From Enterococcus silesiacus (GTDB lineage Bacteria; Bacillota; Bacilli; Lactobacillales; Enterococcaceae), in the NCBI GenBank assembly GCA_001465115.1, contig CP013614.1, positions 1,550,001 through 1,614,000 on the forward strand: a stretch of DNA of 64,000 nt, read 5' to 3'. How positions within the stretch are numbered: position 1 is the stretch's first letter; each line of letters starts with the position of its first letter. Position numbers and translations under genes: made by a program. A model generated the notes under the pieces. That model did not search any database. It had not been told where the DNA came from and was given only the letters and a program-made list of their open reading frames with translations. Positions 1 through 10,786 of this stretch are shown here, one piece after another.

Positions 1-33
1 GATTTGTTCTGCTTTATAACCCCAATTTGTTTT

Positions 34-1482
<1,449 letters not shown>

Positions 1483-1597
1483 CTAGTATTCCTCCTTATT
1501 TTAAAAATTAATAGGGCTCGTTTAGCTCCTCGAAAAAAAGATAACATAAAAACTAAACGGGCTCATTAAGCATTATCTAAAATTTAAAATCCTTTAA

Positions 1598-3487
1598 TTA
1601 GCGAACAATGGCCAAGAAATCTTCTCCATGTAAAACATCTGTTTGATCCATATCTAATACATCCAAATAATCACCACTATTTGTCACAACAACTGGCGTT
1701 ACCACTGGATGTCCTGCTGCTTTGATTTTTTCAATATCAAATTTAACTAATAAATCGCCCTGTTTGACTTTATCCCCTTGTTTGACTAATATCTCAAATC
1801 CGTCACCATCCATCTCGACCGTATCCATACCAATGTGCATTAAAACTTCAGCACCATCTTCTGTTGTAATACCGACCGCATGACCTGTTGGAAAGAGCGT
1901 TGTGATTTCTCCATTCGCTGGAGCATAAAGTTCACCTAAGATTGGTTCGATCGCAATCCCTTTACCCAATGCACCTGATGAAAATACTTGATCTTCAACT
2001 TTATCTAAAGGAACGATTGTACCTGTTATTGGGCTTGTTAAAACAATTTTATCATTTTTATTGCCATTTTGTGCTTCTGAGCTATCACTTTGACCTTTTA
2101 CAGGTGTTTCGCTGCCTGCTTCTGGTTTATCTTCAAATTTCAAAATAAAGGTTAATACAAAAGCAATGACAAAAGCAATGATTGTTCCGATTACCGCTGC
2201 AATCAAACCAGAAGTATCTTTTGTATCTTGAGGAATAAATCCTGGTAAACTCAACAAACTGATCAAACCAAATACATAGTTTTGAACATGGCTGAAACCG
2301 ATAAATGCACCACCGACAGCGCCACCAATACATGCTGCAATAAATGGTTTTTTAAGTGGTAAAGTAACACCATAAACAGTTGGTTCTGTAATCCCAAAGA
2401 TCGAAGTGATCGTTGAAGATAAAGCTAACCCTTTTAATTTTACATTTTTTGTCATAAAGAAGACTGCTAAAGCTGCTCCACCTTGTGCTAATACAGCTGG
2501 TAAAAGCATTGGTGCCATTGTATCTACGCCGCCGCCTGCTGCTGAAAGGTTTAATAACATGATTGGAACAAAGCCCCAATGCATACCGAACATCACGAAC
2601 ACTTGCCATAAACCACCCATAACTGCACCGGCAATAATTGGGCTGAAACCATAAATTCCATCATAGCCTTTTCCAAGTAAATCACCTAAAATTGTACCGA
2701 TTGGACCAATTGCAATAAAAGTAACTGGTGCCATTACAAGAAATACTGCCAAAGGAACACAAATGATTTGTAAGAAAGAAGGAATTACTTTCTTAAAGAA
2801 ACGTTCAACATAACTTTGAACAAAAACAGCTAAGATAATCGGGATAACGGATGATGTATACGCACTTGCCCCAATAATCACTGGAATACCTGCAAAACTC
2901 AACGGTTGTCCAGCCAAAGCAGTAATGCTAGGATGCACGAGCGCCATTGCTAAACAGACTGCTAAAAACTGATTCGTTTTGAACTTCTTCGCAGCAGTAA
3001 AGGCTAGAAGAATCGGTAGGAATGTGAAAATCCCGTCAGCTATTGCAAAAAGAACAACATAAACACCTGATTCTACAGTCAACCAGTTTAATGTAACCGC
3101 TAGTGTTAAGAAGCCTTTTAAGACCCCAGCTCCAGCCATCGCACCTAAGAATGGCGTGAATATAGAAGAAATAATGTCAATCAGTTGATTAAAAATATTG
3201 CCTTTAGGTCCTTCATCTTTTGCTGAATCATCGTCGCCTAAACCACTGTGCGCCATCAATTCTTTATACACATCACTTACGTGGCTGCCGATTACGACTT
3301 GATATTGGCCACCACTTCTAACAACTTGAATCACATCTGGATCTTGATTTAATTTTTCAGTCGCCGCTTTTTCCTCATCTTTTAATTTAAAACGCAGACG
3401 AGTAGCGCAGTGGACAACGCTATTAACATTTTCTTCTCCGCCGACAAGCGTTAAGACGCGCTCAGCAATTTCTTGATTTTTACTCAT
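1598..3487 (-). CDS. bglP: PTS beta-glucoside transporter subunit EIIBCA
   Basis: Imports and phosphorylates beta-glucosides at the membrane. Domain order is B-C-A in 629 residues. The EIIB phospho-Cys is C27 in NSVVHCATRLRFKL. The EIIC membrane domain covers roughly residues 105-455, and EIIA follows a short linker with phospho-His H551 in VLMHIGMDTVEMDG. All three phosphotransfer residues are present, so the protein should be active. It lies between the BglG-type antiterminator and the GH1 enzyme. Its leader (3522-3629) carries a RAT hairpin and terminator, so expression should depend on the antiterminator as well as on the upstream promoter. Confidence 0.95.
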   Translation of the reverse strand: MSKNQEIAERVLTLVGGEENVNSVVHCATRLRFKLKDEEKAATEKLNQDPDVIQVVRSGGQYQVVIGSHVSDVYKELMAHSGLGDDDSAKDEGPKGNIFNQLIDIISSIFTPFLGAMAGAGVLKGFLTLAVTLNWLTVESGVYVVLFAIADGIFTFLPILLAFTAAKKFKTNQFLAVCLAMALVHPSITALAGQPLSFAGIPVIIGASAYTSSVIPIILAVFVQSYVERFFKKVIPSFLQIICVPLAVFLVMAPVTFIAIGPIGTILGDLLGKGYDGIYGFSPIIAGAVMGGLWQVFVMFGMHWGFVPIMLLNLSAAGGGVDTMAPMLLPAVLAQGGAALAVFFMTKNVKLKGLALSSTITSIFGITEPTVYGVTLPLKKPFIAACIGGAVGGAFIGFSHVQNYVFGLISLLSLPGFIPQDTKDTSGLIAAVIGTIIAFVIAFVLTFILKFEDKPEAGSETPVKGQSDSSEAQNGNKNDKIVLTSPITGTIVPLDKVEDQVFSSGALGKGIAIEPILGELYAPANGEITTLFPTGHAVGITTEDGAEVLMHIGMDTVEMDGDGFEILVKQGDKVKQGDLLVKFDIEKIKAAGHPVVTPVVVTNSGDYLDVLDMDQTDVLHGEDFLAIVR

Positions 3488-3521
3488 TTTATATCCCCTT
3501 TTCCTTAATTTTTTATATAAA

Positions 3522-3629
3522 AAAACCTAAACTGAAAAAACAATGATCTACTATACTTAAAAAAACCTAAATATAGATGGATCGGTTGTTTTTTCAATCT
3601 AGGTTTTGCCTGCTAAACAGTAACAATCC
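3522..3629 (-). promoter_or_regulatory. RAT antiterminator and terminator before bglP
   Basis: On the minus strand 3629-3601 reads as a BglG/LicT ribonucleic antiterminator: GGATTGTTACTG, a short loop, then GCAGGCAAAACCT. The terminator 5' arm overlaps its end (3586-3607). Two possible 3' arms follow, one around 3561-3575 and one at 3522-3543. The second pairs over 22 nt with two mismatches. Each is followed by a run of T. Binding of the antiterminator to the RAT would block both. Confidence 0.85.
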
Positions 3630-3668
3630 GCTTCGATTGAAATTTGAATTTTTTAATACAAATAAATG

Positions 3669-4511
3669 CTAAATTTTTTTCTCTCCAGCTACTCGCTGAA
3701 TATGAATAGTCAAATAAATTTGTTCCGCTTTATCAATTGGTTTTTGATATTTTTTGACTAGATAATCATTAATTCTTTGCACTGATTGAAATGCTTTTGG
3801 ATACTTGCTTTGAATCAACTCATAAAGAAAGTCATCTTCTTCGTCATGTGCTTCATTTTGTAGATAACGTTGGGCAAAATACTGTAAGTGCGTCACGATT
3901 CTTTGATAGTTCAATGAATCTTCATCAAATGGTTTACCGAAATAACGACTAATAATTGTTAAGATATCTCGGACCATTTCAGTAGCTGACATAGTCACTT
4001 CCATATTGCCATTTGCCTGCTCACTATTTACGATGTGAAAGGCAATAAATCCTGCTTCACTTTCTGAAAAATCAATGTTCAGTTTTTCCTTGATCAATGC
4101 TACACCTTTTCTAGCAATAGCAAATTCTTTAGGATAAAACTTTTTTGTTTCAAACATTAATGGATTCGGCATCTCAAGGCCCTCTTTGGCTCTCATGATG
4201 GCGTAATGCACGTGATCTGTCAACGTTAAATAGATATTGGATGAAAGCTCAATTCCTAAATCCTCTTCAGCCATATCCACGATTTTTTTAACAATCTCTA
4301 CTTCTTCTAACGGAATATCTGCAAACAACTGTTGGAACTGTCCTGAGGTGATAGAATCTTTCAGAACAAACTCTTTTTCAATAAATGTTGGATCGATTAC
4401 ATCGCCGATTTTTTTTTGAAATGCTAGTCCTCGGCCCATACAGACGATTTCTTCACCTGATTCATTTTTTGTCATGACGACATTGTTGTTTAAAATTTTT
4501 TCAATATACAT
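3669..4511 (-). CDS. licT: BglG/LicT family transcriptional antiterminator
   Basis: RNA-binding antiterminator of the operon, controlled by PTS phosphorylation. An N-terminal CAT RNA-binding domain (MYIEKILNNNVV, about 1-60) is followed by two PRD domains with conserved His (for example TDHVHYAI and AFHIVNSE). The start is placed at 4511, where an AGG ribosome site lies before ATG-TAT-ATT-GAA; an upstream in-frame ATG at 4559 would lengthen the protein by 16 residues lying inside the terminator stem. The resulting 280 residues match the family. Its own leader has a RAT, so it autoregulates. Confidence 0.93.
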   Translation of the reverse strand: MYIEKILNNNVVMTKNESGEEIVCMGRGLAFQKKIGDVIDPTFIEKEFVLKDSITSGQFQQLFADIPLEEVEIVKKIVDMAEEDLGIELSSNIYLTLTDHVHYAIMRAKEGLEMPNPLMFETKKFYPKEFAIARKGVALIKEKLNIDFSESEAGFIAFHIVNSEQANGNMEVTMSATEMVRDILTIISRYFGKPFDEDSLNYQRIVTHLQYFAQRYLQNEAHDEEDDFLYELIQSKYPKAFQSVQRINDYLVKKYQKPIDKAEQIYLTIHIQRVAGEKKI

Positions 4512-4540
4512 GATGAACCTCACTTTTACAAATACAAATG

Positions 4541-4613
4541 AAAAAAACCTAGAATCCACCCAAACAAACTACTATGGAAGATTCAGGTTTTGCCTGCCGA
4601 ACAGTAACAATCC
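4541..4613 (-). promoter_or_regulatory. RAT antiterminator and terminator before licT
   Basis: Minus-strand 4613-4585 gives the RAT pattern GGATTGTTACTG, TTCG loop, GCAGGCAAAACCT. It overlaps a terminator whose arms are 4576-4591 and 4541-4557, ending in seven T. The arrangement is the classic bgl/lic attenuation switch. Confidence 0.9.
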
Positions 4614-4626
4614 TCATTACATGGAT

Positions 4627-4655
4627 ATCATAACATCTTTCTATTTCATTTGCAA
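4627..4655 (-). promoter_or_regulatory. SigA-type promoter of the bgl operon
   Basis: TTGCAA (4655-4650) and TATGAT (4632-4627) are separated by exactly 17 bp on the minus strand. Transcription would start a few bases before the RAT. Confidence 0.75.
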
Positions 4656-4789
4656 CCCTTTTCAAAGAACAAATGAAAAGGTTGTTTTTAGACAACTATT
4701 AAGAAATGTAAAAGCCCGATTGCAAACCTTCTATAAAAGAGTTACAATCTATCCCGTAGTTTAAAAAATATTTTCAAAGGATGAGGTAC

Positions 4790-5083
4790 ATGTTTGAATC
4801 AATCTCCACTCCTGATTTTGAAACACTTTACAGTAAAAATGACCTTAACGTCATCGATATTCGTGAAACTGAAAGTTTTTTACAAGGACACTTAGCACAT
4901 TCTATGTCACTACCTGCAACTGTTTTACCAAATATGTTAAAACAGCTAAATAAAGAGAAAACCTACCATATCATTAGTTACAGTGGCCGCCGTTCTGAAG
5001 TTATTGCATCATTTATGGCTTCCAAAGGCTTTCATGCTGTACACGTGATCGGCGGCATGCAACAACTCTCTAAAGCTTCTTAA
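4790..5083 (+). CDS. rhodanese-like protein lacking the catalytic cysteine
   Basis: A single small rhodanese domain (97 residues) of the kind that normally carries persulfide sulfur. The fold markers are present: NVIDIRE near residue 20, GHLAHSMSLP near 33, and an active-site loop with GRRS. The loop reads S63-Y-S-G-R-R-S, so the usual Cys (C-x-x-G-x-R-S) is Ser. The domain is therefore probably not a sulfurtransferase, unless S63 is a sequencing error. The start was chosen at 4790; an ATG at 4781 sits directly against the AAAGG ribosome site and is too close. It is a stand-alone gene on the plus strand. Confidence 0.8.
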   Translation: MFESISTPDFETLYSKNDLNVIDIRETESFLQGHLAHSMSLPATVLPNMLKQLNKEKTYHIISYSGRRSEVIASFMASKGFHAVHVIGGMQQLSKAS

Positions 5084-5102
5084 TAAGAAAAGAGTTTGGG
5101 TC

Positions 5103-5268
5103 AGAAGTGTTTAACTCCGAGAAATAAGAGGAAATTCACGAAAATGGCTCTCCAAATTTTTGTGAATTTCCTCTTATTTCCGAAGGGGTTACTTCTGCTC
5201 CCACCGTTTATTCAGATTCCTTGAGGCTAGAATGTAACTCGTAGAGTTATGTCCCGGGCTCTTTTTTA
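5103..5268 (+). terminator. large double hairpin downstream of the rhodanese gene
   Basis: A very long imperfect stem pairs 5103-5144 with 5157-5196, including about 20 uninterrupted pairs around AAATAAGAGGAAATTCAC. It is followed by a smaller TAACTC/GAGTTA hairpin and a CTCTTTTTT tail ending at 5268. The T tail supports a terminator role; the size of the first stem is unusual. Confidence 0.6.
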
Positions 5269-5337
5269 TATAATTTAAGTAAAAACTTGATTTTCTTACT
5301 TTTTATTAGTAAAATAGTTTTTGTTTATAAATAATGA

Positions 5338-5985
<648 letters not shown>

Positions 5986-5991
5986 TAATAT

Positions 5992-6032
5992 AAAAAGCTG
6001 AAACAGACAGACTTGTCTACTTCAGCTTTTTT
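5992..6032 (+). terminator. intrinsic terminator of azoA
   Basis: AAAAAGCTGAA and TTCAGCTTTTTT flank a short internal hairpin, starting 6 bp after the stop codon. Confidence 0.85.
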
Positions 6033-6065
6033 CTTTGAATAAAAAATAGCACTTTAGCCTTACTT

Positions 6066-7232
6066 TTACTCTAATTTATTTAATTCTTCTTCTTCATGGT
6101 ACAAGCTTGAGACATCTTTGTACCATTCAAAGACATGAGTAATTATGACCTTAGCTGCCGCGTATACTGGTATACCTAAAATTACACCTACTACACCAAA
6201 GAGCTTTCCAGAAGTCAACAGCACGACTAATATCGTTACTGGGTGGATATCTAGTTGACTACCTAGAACAAGCGGTGAAATCACACGACCTTCAATCGTC
6301 TGCTCAATCACAAAAACAACTAACACTTTAGCTAATAAAACCGGACCGCCTACGATTCCTAAAAAGATCGCCGGAACCATTGCCAAAAATGAGCCTAGAT
6401 AAGGAATCAAATTAAGAAAACCAGCAGTGATACCTAAAGTGATCGCATAATCTAGTCCAATAAATGAAAACCCTAGAATAAACATCACAGCAACCGCAAA
6501 AGCCACAGTCAACTGACCACGAATATAAGAAGAAACTTGTGAATTAACTTCTCCTAACACTTTCAATGTCGGTTGACGCATTTTATTAGGCAAAAACTTC
6601 ATCAGGTACGGAGCTAATTGTTTGCCATCCTTTAGTAGATAAAATAATATAAACGGCATCGTGATGATTGCTACTACAATTGTTGCGACCGCTCCCACAA
6701 AGCTTCCTAGCCCTTGGACCGTAAACGTCGAAATATTACGAATAATATCACCTAATGAGCTGATTAGCTTATCACCCATATCTTCCAGTTGACTACGAAA
6801 CTGTGCAAAGAGGGGATCACTTAAAATTTCCTGCATCTTTTTATCGATCGTATCAATATATTGCGGGAAGTGATTGCCAAAACTAACTGTCTGCTCTTGG
6901 ATTTTAGGAACGATTACAACAAGTCCCCAAATCATCAAAGCAATCACAATAATAAATAATCCAATGATGCTCCAAAGGCGCGGGATTCGTTTCTTTTCCA
7001 AATAATCGACAACTGGATTCATTAAATAATATAAAATTCCTGCCATAATCAATGGTAGGCCTACAACACCGATAAATTGCCAAACCGGTTTAAATAAATA
7101 GGAGACCTTCGTGAAAACGAGTAAAATCAATAAAATCAGTAATACAATCAATAATGAAGTGACGATTTGATTGTTTAAAAACCAGCGCCAAAACCACGAA
7201 AAGCGCTTTTCTTTTTCTTTCTCTTGTCCCAT
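6066..7232 (-). CDS. AI-2E family transporter (PF01594 type membrane protein)
   Basis: Polytopic membrane protein of 388 residues with about eight hydrophobic segments and a charged loop (about 105-165) between the third and fourth. The C-terminal half has the family-typical GFLNLIPYLGSFLA and PLVLGSQLDIHPV blocks. Members have been linked to autoinducer-2 export, Na+/H+ antiport or other efflux, so no substrate is claimed. It starts 4 bp after the upstream gene's stop codon, so the two are co-transcribed. Confidence 0.88.
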   Translation of the reverse strand: MGQEKEKEKRFSWFWRWFLNNQIVTSLLIVLLILLILLVFTKVSYLFKPVWQFIGVVGLPLIMAGILYYLMNPVVDYLEKKRIPRLWSIIGLFIIVIALMIWGLVVIVPKIQEQTVSFGNHFPQYIDTIDKKMQEILSDPLFAQFRSQLEDMGDKLISSLGDIIRNISTFTVQGLGSFVGAVATIVVAIITMPFILFYLLKDGKQLAPYLMKFLPNKMRQPTLKVLGEVNSQVSSYIRGQLTVAFAVAVMFILGFSFIGLDYAITLGITAGFLNLIPYLGSFLAMVPAIFLGIVGGPVLLAKVLVVFVIEQTIEGRVISPLVLGSQLDIHPVTILVVLLTSGKLFGVVGVILGIPVYAAAKVIITHVFEWYKDVSSLYHEEEELNKLE

Positions 7233-7236
7233 TCAC

Positions 7237-7599
7237 TCACACTCCATGTGATACATACTCAATTATTGTTCCAACCTTGATTGCTGGAAGAACTTGAGGC
7301 GTTAGATACAACGCATTCACAATTGCATCCTCCTCAGGAATGTCATCAAAAACCAAAGTCACATGGGCAATGCTGTTTAAATTTTTATTCGCAAATGGCC
7401 CCACATAATCTATGATATATTCTTGCTCATCAATCTTTAACAGATTGCCTTCTTTCATCGCTAAGGGTTGTATTTGTTGAAATTTTTGAATCACTGAGTA
7501 TTCTTTTAACCCCTCTGTGGCACTTTCACCAAAAAGTATGATCATCGGCTCTTTTTCATCTAATGCGTGAACACCAATTTCAGTAACTACAGCTTTCAT
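7237..7599 (-). CDS. PTS glucitol/sorbitol IIA-like protein without the phospho-His
   Basis: The 120 residues match the IIA-Gut family in length and in the blocks EEYS/KEYSVI and IAHVTLVFDD. In the E. coli protein, as I remember it, the phosphorylated His lies in a FIHCH stretch just after EEYC. Here the same place reads VIQKF, with Q38 instead. The only His residues (11, 88 or so, near the C terminus) lie elsewhere. No IIB/IIC genes are nearby; the partner is an AI-2E type permease 4 bp downstream. It probably acts as a non-phosphorylated accessory protein. The start at 7599 has an AGAGGGAG ribosome site about 10 bp upstream. Confidence 0.75.
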   Translation of the reverse strand: MKAVVTEIGVHALDEKEPMIILFGESATEGLKEYSVIQKFQQIQPLAMKEGNLLKIDEQEYIIDYVGPFANKNLNSIAHVTLVFDDIPEEDAIVNALYLTPQVLPAIKVGTIIEYVSHGV

Positions 7600-7687
7600 A
7601 TACTTATCGCTCCCTCTTCCATTAATCAATCTTTATTATAACATATAACTTTTTTTCTTATTCGATAATTCGAACTTTGCAAGCTAC

Positions 7688-7730
7688 AAAAAAAAGATGA
7701 ACAAGAATTCAAACATTCTGTTCACTTTTT
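7688..7730 (-). terminator. intrinsic terminator of the 3D-domain gene
   Basis: On the minus strand, AAAAAGTGAACAGAAT pairs with ATTCTTGTTCATCTTTTTTT, ending in a long T run about 40 bp after the stop. Confidence 0.75.
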
Positions 7731-7769
7731 GATATGTTATAGAGAAACTCTTTGCAACGTGTTCTCTGC

Positions 7770-8420
7770 TTATGATAAAATCGTCACAGAAACTTGTCTC
7801 CTACCCCAATTGATACACTGAGATACATCTGAAAAATGCACATCGATAATATTGCCTTTGATTGCACCACCTGTGTCACTAGCAATCGCTTCACCGTAAC
7901 CTTCGACATACAATCTCGTGCCTAAAGGAATTACCGTAGGATCAACTGCAATTGCCATTGGGTCAACCTGAAGATTTTGTCCGGTAGCCGTTAAGTTACC
8001 TCCACCGATAAAGCCTTCATTACAAGAGTATGCGGTCGCTTCCATTATCAGCTTTTGGCCGCTTGGATTCGTATTTTCACGTTGTTCTTTTTCCAATTGC
8101 GCTTGCTTTTGTTCAGCTTCTGCTTTTTGTTTTGCCGCTTTTTCTTTTCGTTCAGCTTCACTTTTAGCTTTTGCAGCTTTTTCTTTTTCTATTTTTTCTT
8201 TATTGAGTATGTCCGTTTTAACTAATTGAAATGCTTTGCCTTCTGACAAGGAATGGATCATTGAACTAGACAATGTCTTGGCTGTACGCTCCGATACGAT
8301 TGTGTAATTAGATAAACGCTCTATCTCGTTGTTTTGATTTTCAGATGCGTATACTGGAATAACTGATCCAGTAATAAAGCAACTAATAATAAATAAAATT
8401 GGCAACCATTTTTTCTTCAT
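7770..8420 (-). CDS. secreted 3D-domain protein (YuiC/SPS-like cell wall enzyme)
   Basis: Exported cell-wall protein of 216 residues. A signal peptide (1-25, KKKW then a hydrophobic run ending VYA) is followed by a Lys/Glu/Ala-rich coiled-coil (about 70-115). The C-terminal 3D domain has the Asp signature: ATAYS, AVDPTVIPLGT, ASDTGGAIKGNIIDVHF. The three aspartates of this fold are shared with MltA-type lytic transglycosylases, so peptidoglycan cleavage or remodelling is likely. An AGGGAGGA ribosome site supports the start. It is a single-gene unit. Confidence 0.88.
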   Translation of the reverse strand: MKKKWLPILFIISCFITGSVIPVYASENQNNEIERLSNYTIVSERTAKTLSSSMIHSLSEGKAFQLVKTDILNKEKIEKEKAAKAKSEAERKEKAAKQKAEAEQKQAQLEKEQRENTNPSGQKLIMEATAYSCNEGFIGGGNLTATGQNLQVDPMAIAVDPTVIPLGTRLYVEGYGEAIASDTGGAIKGNIIDVHFSDVSQCINWGRRQVSVTILS

Positions 8421-8779
8421 TAAATAGTTTCCTCCCTAAAATTCGTACGAGAGCAATCATATCATGTGTAGAATTTTTGATGGTTACTATTTAATTAAAG
8501 CTAAGTTACAGTGTTAGAGAAAGCGTTTTAGAAATTGTCACATTGGAAATATTTTCATAAAAGACTTGGCATGCCTCTTTATGATCCTTGGTGTACCAGA
8601 CTTTCCACATTTTCATTAGAAAATACATAAAATCTATACTGATGAATTTTTGTTTTCTTTTACAAGTTCTAACATAGATAATAACTTGAAAAAGGCGATA
8701 AAACCTCAAATATTACGACATTTTTACAAAAAAAACGAAACCTAAATTAATAATGATTGTTATTTAATATTCAAAAAAA
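8421..8779. other. intergenic region upstream of the 3D-domain gene
   Basis: About 360 bp of AT-rich sequence. A 67-codon TTG-initiated reading frame on the minus strand (8506-8709) has no family resemblance and was not accepted. The region probably contains the promoter and 5' leader of the 3D-domain gene. No strong hairpin or operator was recognised. Confidence 0.4.
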
Positions 8780-8814
8780 GATTGGAACAAGACTCAGCGA
8801 GTCATATTCCAATC
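8780..8814 (-). terminator. terminator of the murA operon
   Basis: GATTGGAA/TTCCAATC outer arms and GACTC/GAGTC inner arms, followed on the minus strand by seven T. It belongs to the GGGACATAACTC-like hairpin family seen at several operon ends in this window. Confidence 0.8.
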
Positions 8815-8934
8815 ATATAGAGTTCGAATAAAGAATTGGAAGCAAATTATTGCACTTTAATCTTCTCACATTTTACCAATCAAATGCCTAGTTATCAAAG
8901 CGCTCATTTATTTTCCAACATCAGGTTTTAAAAT

Positions 8935-9111
8935 CTACTTAAAAAAGTCTAGAATATGAGTCCAAATTTCTTCTTTGAACACATCTTTTGGATTTCCTCC
9001 ACCGATTACTCCATAACCGATCATCGTTCCGGCAATAAATAAAATAATCACTAAAGCTATCACTACTAAAACTTTCAACAAAGTCACTATAATATAGCGT
9101 GTCGAACTCAT
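8935..9111 (-). CDS. small EpsB-family membrane peptide (often labelled RNA polymerase subunit beta)
   Basis: A 58-codon gene: MSSTRYIIVTLLKVL, a single hydrophobic segment, then GYGVIGGGNPKDVF and an acidic/aromatic tail. Small proteins of this type follow murA in many Firmicutes and are labelled DNA-directed RNA polymerase subunit beta because of a short match, although one membrane segment makes a polymerase role doubtful. It starts 15 bp after the murA stop with AAGGGGA upstream, so it is translated from the murA transcript. The operon terminator follows at 8780. Confidence 0.8.
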   Translation of the reverse strand: MSSTRYIIVTLLKVLVVIALVIILFIAGTMIGYGVIGGGNPKDVFKEEIWTHILDFFK

Positions 9112-9125
9112 ATCTATTTCCCCTT

Positions 9126-10427
9126 TTAATTAACAGTAGACAATTTCTTTTCTGCAGCTTTTTCGTCATCGTTTACTCGTTCCACTTTTGCTCCTAATTT
9201 TTGAAGTTTTTCATGGAATTTATAGTAGCCACGATCTAAATATTCTAAGTGTGATACACGCGTAATACCGTTAGCACGTAATCCTACTAAAATCAACGCA
9301 GCAGCAGCACGTAAATCAGTTGCTTCTACAGCAGCCCCTTGCAATGGTTGACCACCATTAATAATAGCAATATTACCGTCCATTTTCACATCAGCATTCA
9401 TGCGTTGCATTTCTTCCAAATGTTGGAAACGATTTTCAAAGACTGTCTCAGTTACAATACTTGAACCGTCTGCTACCATTTGTATCGCAGTCATTTGTGC
9501 TTGCATATCTGTTGGGAAACCAGGATGCGGCATTGTTTTAACATCTGTTGGTTTGATTACTTTAGGACCAATGACGCGTAAACTGCCTCTTTCTTCACGA
9601 ATAACAGCGCCCATTTCAGTTAATTTAGAAATAAGTGGACGATTGTGTTCTGGGATTGCTTCTTCGATCAAAACATCTCCCTCAGTCATCGCAGCTGCAA
9701 CCATGAATGTTCCTGCTTCAATGCGATCTTGAACAATTGAATGTTCAACAGCATGAAGTTTTTTCACACCTTCGATACGCATCATTTCAGTACCGGCACC
9801 GACGATTTTAGCGCCCATTTTATTAAGGACATTCGCTAAATCAACGATTTCAGGTTCTCTAGCAACGTTTTCAATGACAGTTGTGCCTGTTGCTTTAACA
9901 GCGGCCATCATGATATTTTGAGTAGCACCTACGCTTGGGAAATCCAGATAGATCGTATTGCCAATCAATTCATCCGCAATCGCTTCGATATAGCCATTTT
10001 TCTGAATGATTTTAGCACCTAGCGCTTGGAAGCCTTTCAAGTGTAAATCAATTGGACGTTTACCAATTGCACACCCACCAGGCATCGCAACTTTGGCATG
10101 ACCATTACGAGCCAATAACGGGCCCATAACAACGATCGAAGCTCTCATTTGACTAACATACTCATAATTTGCTTCAATGCCTAAAGGCTGAGTCGCATCT
10201 ATTGTAACTTTGTTTTCGTCTTGATTAAAATCAACATCAACATTCAAGTGTTTGATTACTTGATTCATTGTAAACACATCAGAAAGAATCGGTACATTAT
10301 TTAATGTCGTTACTCCTTCTTCTGCTAAAAGGGTCGCTGCTAAAATTGGCAATACTGCATTTTTAGCCCCTTCGATTTTCACAGTTCCTTTTAATTGGTT
10401 ACCACCATGAACAATAATCTGTTCCAT
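9126..10427 (-). CDS. murA: UDP-N-acetylglucosamine 1-carboxyvinyltransferase
   Basis: Catalyses the first committed step of peptidoglycan synthesis, transfer of enolpyruvate from PEP to UDP-GlcNAc in the cytoplasm. The 433 residues and the N-terminal [20 protein letters not shown] are typical. The fosfomycin-reactive Cys is C119 in [17 protein letters not shown], so it should be fosfomycin-sensitive by this criterion. A GGGGGGAA ribosome site lies before the ATG. It lies between a DUF1146 gene and the EpsB-like gene; the order DUF1146-murA after atpC is common in this group. Confidence 0.97.
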   Translation of the reverse strand: MEQIIVHGGNQLKGTVKIEGAKNAVLPILAATLLAEEGVTTLNNVPILSDVFTMNQVIKHLNVDVDFNQDENKVTIDATQPLGIEANYEYVSQMRASIVVMGPLLARNGHAKVAMPGGCAIGKRPIDLHLKGFQALGAKIIQKNGYIEAIADELIGNTIYLDFPSVGATQNIMMAAVKATGTTVIENVAREPEIVDLANVLNKMGAKIVGAGTEMMRIEGVKKLHAVEHSIVQDRIEAGTFMVAAAMTEGDVLIEEAIPEHNRPLISKLTEMGAVIREERGSLRVIGPKVIKPTDVKTMPHPGFPTDMQAQMTAIQMVADGSSIVTETVFENRFQHLEEMQRMNADVKMDGNIAIINGGQPLQGAAVEATDLRAAAALILVGLRANGITRVSHLEYLDRGYYKFHEKLQKLGAKVERVNDDEKAAEKKLSTVN

Positions 10428-10533
10428 TTTGTTCCCCCCAAAAAAGTTAGAATTGGATGCTTTGATCCAAAATCTTTTCTATTATACCACTATTTATCAA
10501 CAATTAGTACCTTTTCTTTTTATTCGTCGTTCC

Positions 10534-10770
10534 TTATGGAAAAATTACAATAAATAAGTTGCGGCATAATGCAAGAAACTCTAAGAAAAATGAGCTTACA
10601 GTATAGCCAATGACAATTGAAAATAAAACGATCAGCAAACGTACTTGAGAGGTTTGATGCGCTTTAAAAAACTGTTCAATTCTGATAGATTGCATCGCCC
10701 AGAAACTAACATAGATAAACATCATATGGCAGATAATCCGAATCACTGCATCAATACCAAAAAATTGCAT
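10534..10770 (-). CDS. DUF1146 family small membrane protein (YwzB-like)
   Basis: A 78-residue protein with two predicted membrane helices (about 10-30 and 43-75). It resembles the DUF1146 / YwzB family found between the atp operon and murA in Bacillus and relatives. The function is unknown. The ATG is preceded by TTAAGGAG, which in turn follows directly after the last of three structured repeat units (10787-11151). It is the first gene of the murA transcript. Confidence 0.8.
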   Translation of the reverse strand: MQFFGIDAVIRIICHMMFIYVSFWAMQSIRIEQFFKAHQTSQVRLLIVLFSIVIGYTVSSFFLEFLALCRNLFIVIFP

Positions 10771-10786
10771 AGGTTTCTCCTTAATT

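Noticed and set aside
1505..1566. hairpin between bglP and bglA (GGGCTCGTTTAG with CTAAACGGGCTC) containing AAAAAAAGATAAC
   Set aside because: It resembles a fragment of the 119-nt repeat family, but the order of elements does not fit and the match is too short.
8506..8709. 67-codon TTG-initiated frame on the minus strand
   Set aside because: No ribosome site, no recognisable family, biased composition, and it overlaps the probable promoter region of the 3D-domain gene.
8939..9169. 76-codon frame overlapping the murA end
   Set aside because: It is a shadow. The neighbouring frame 8935-9111 gives the EpsB-like peptide with a good ribosome site and the conserved position after murA.
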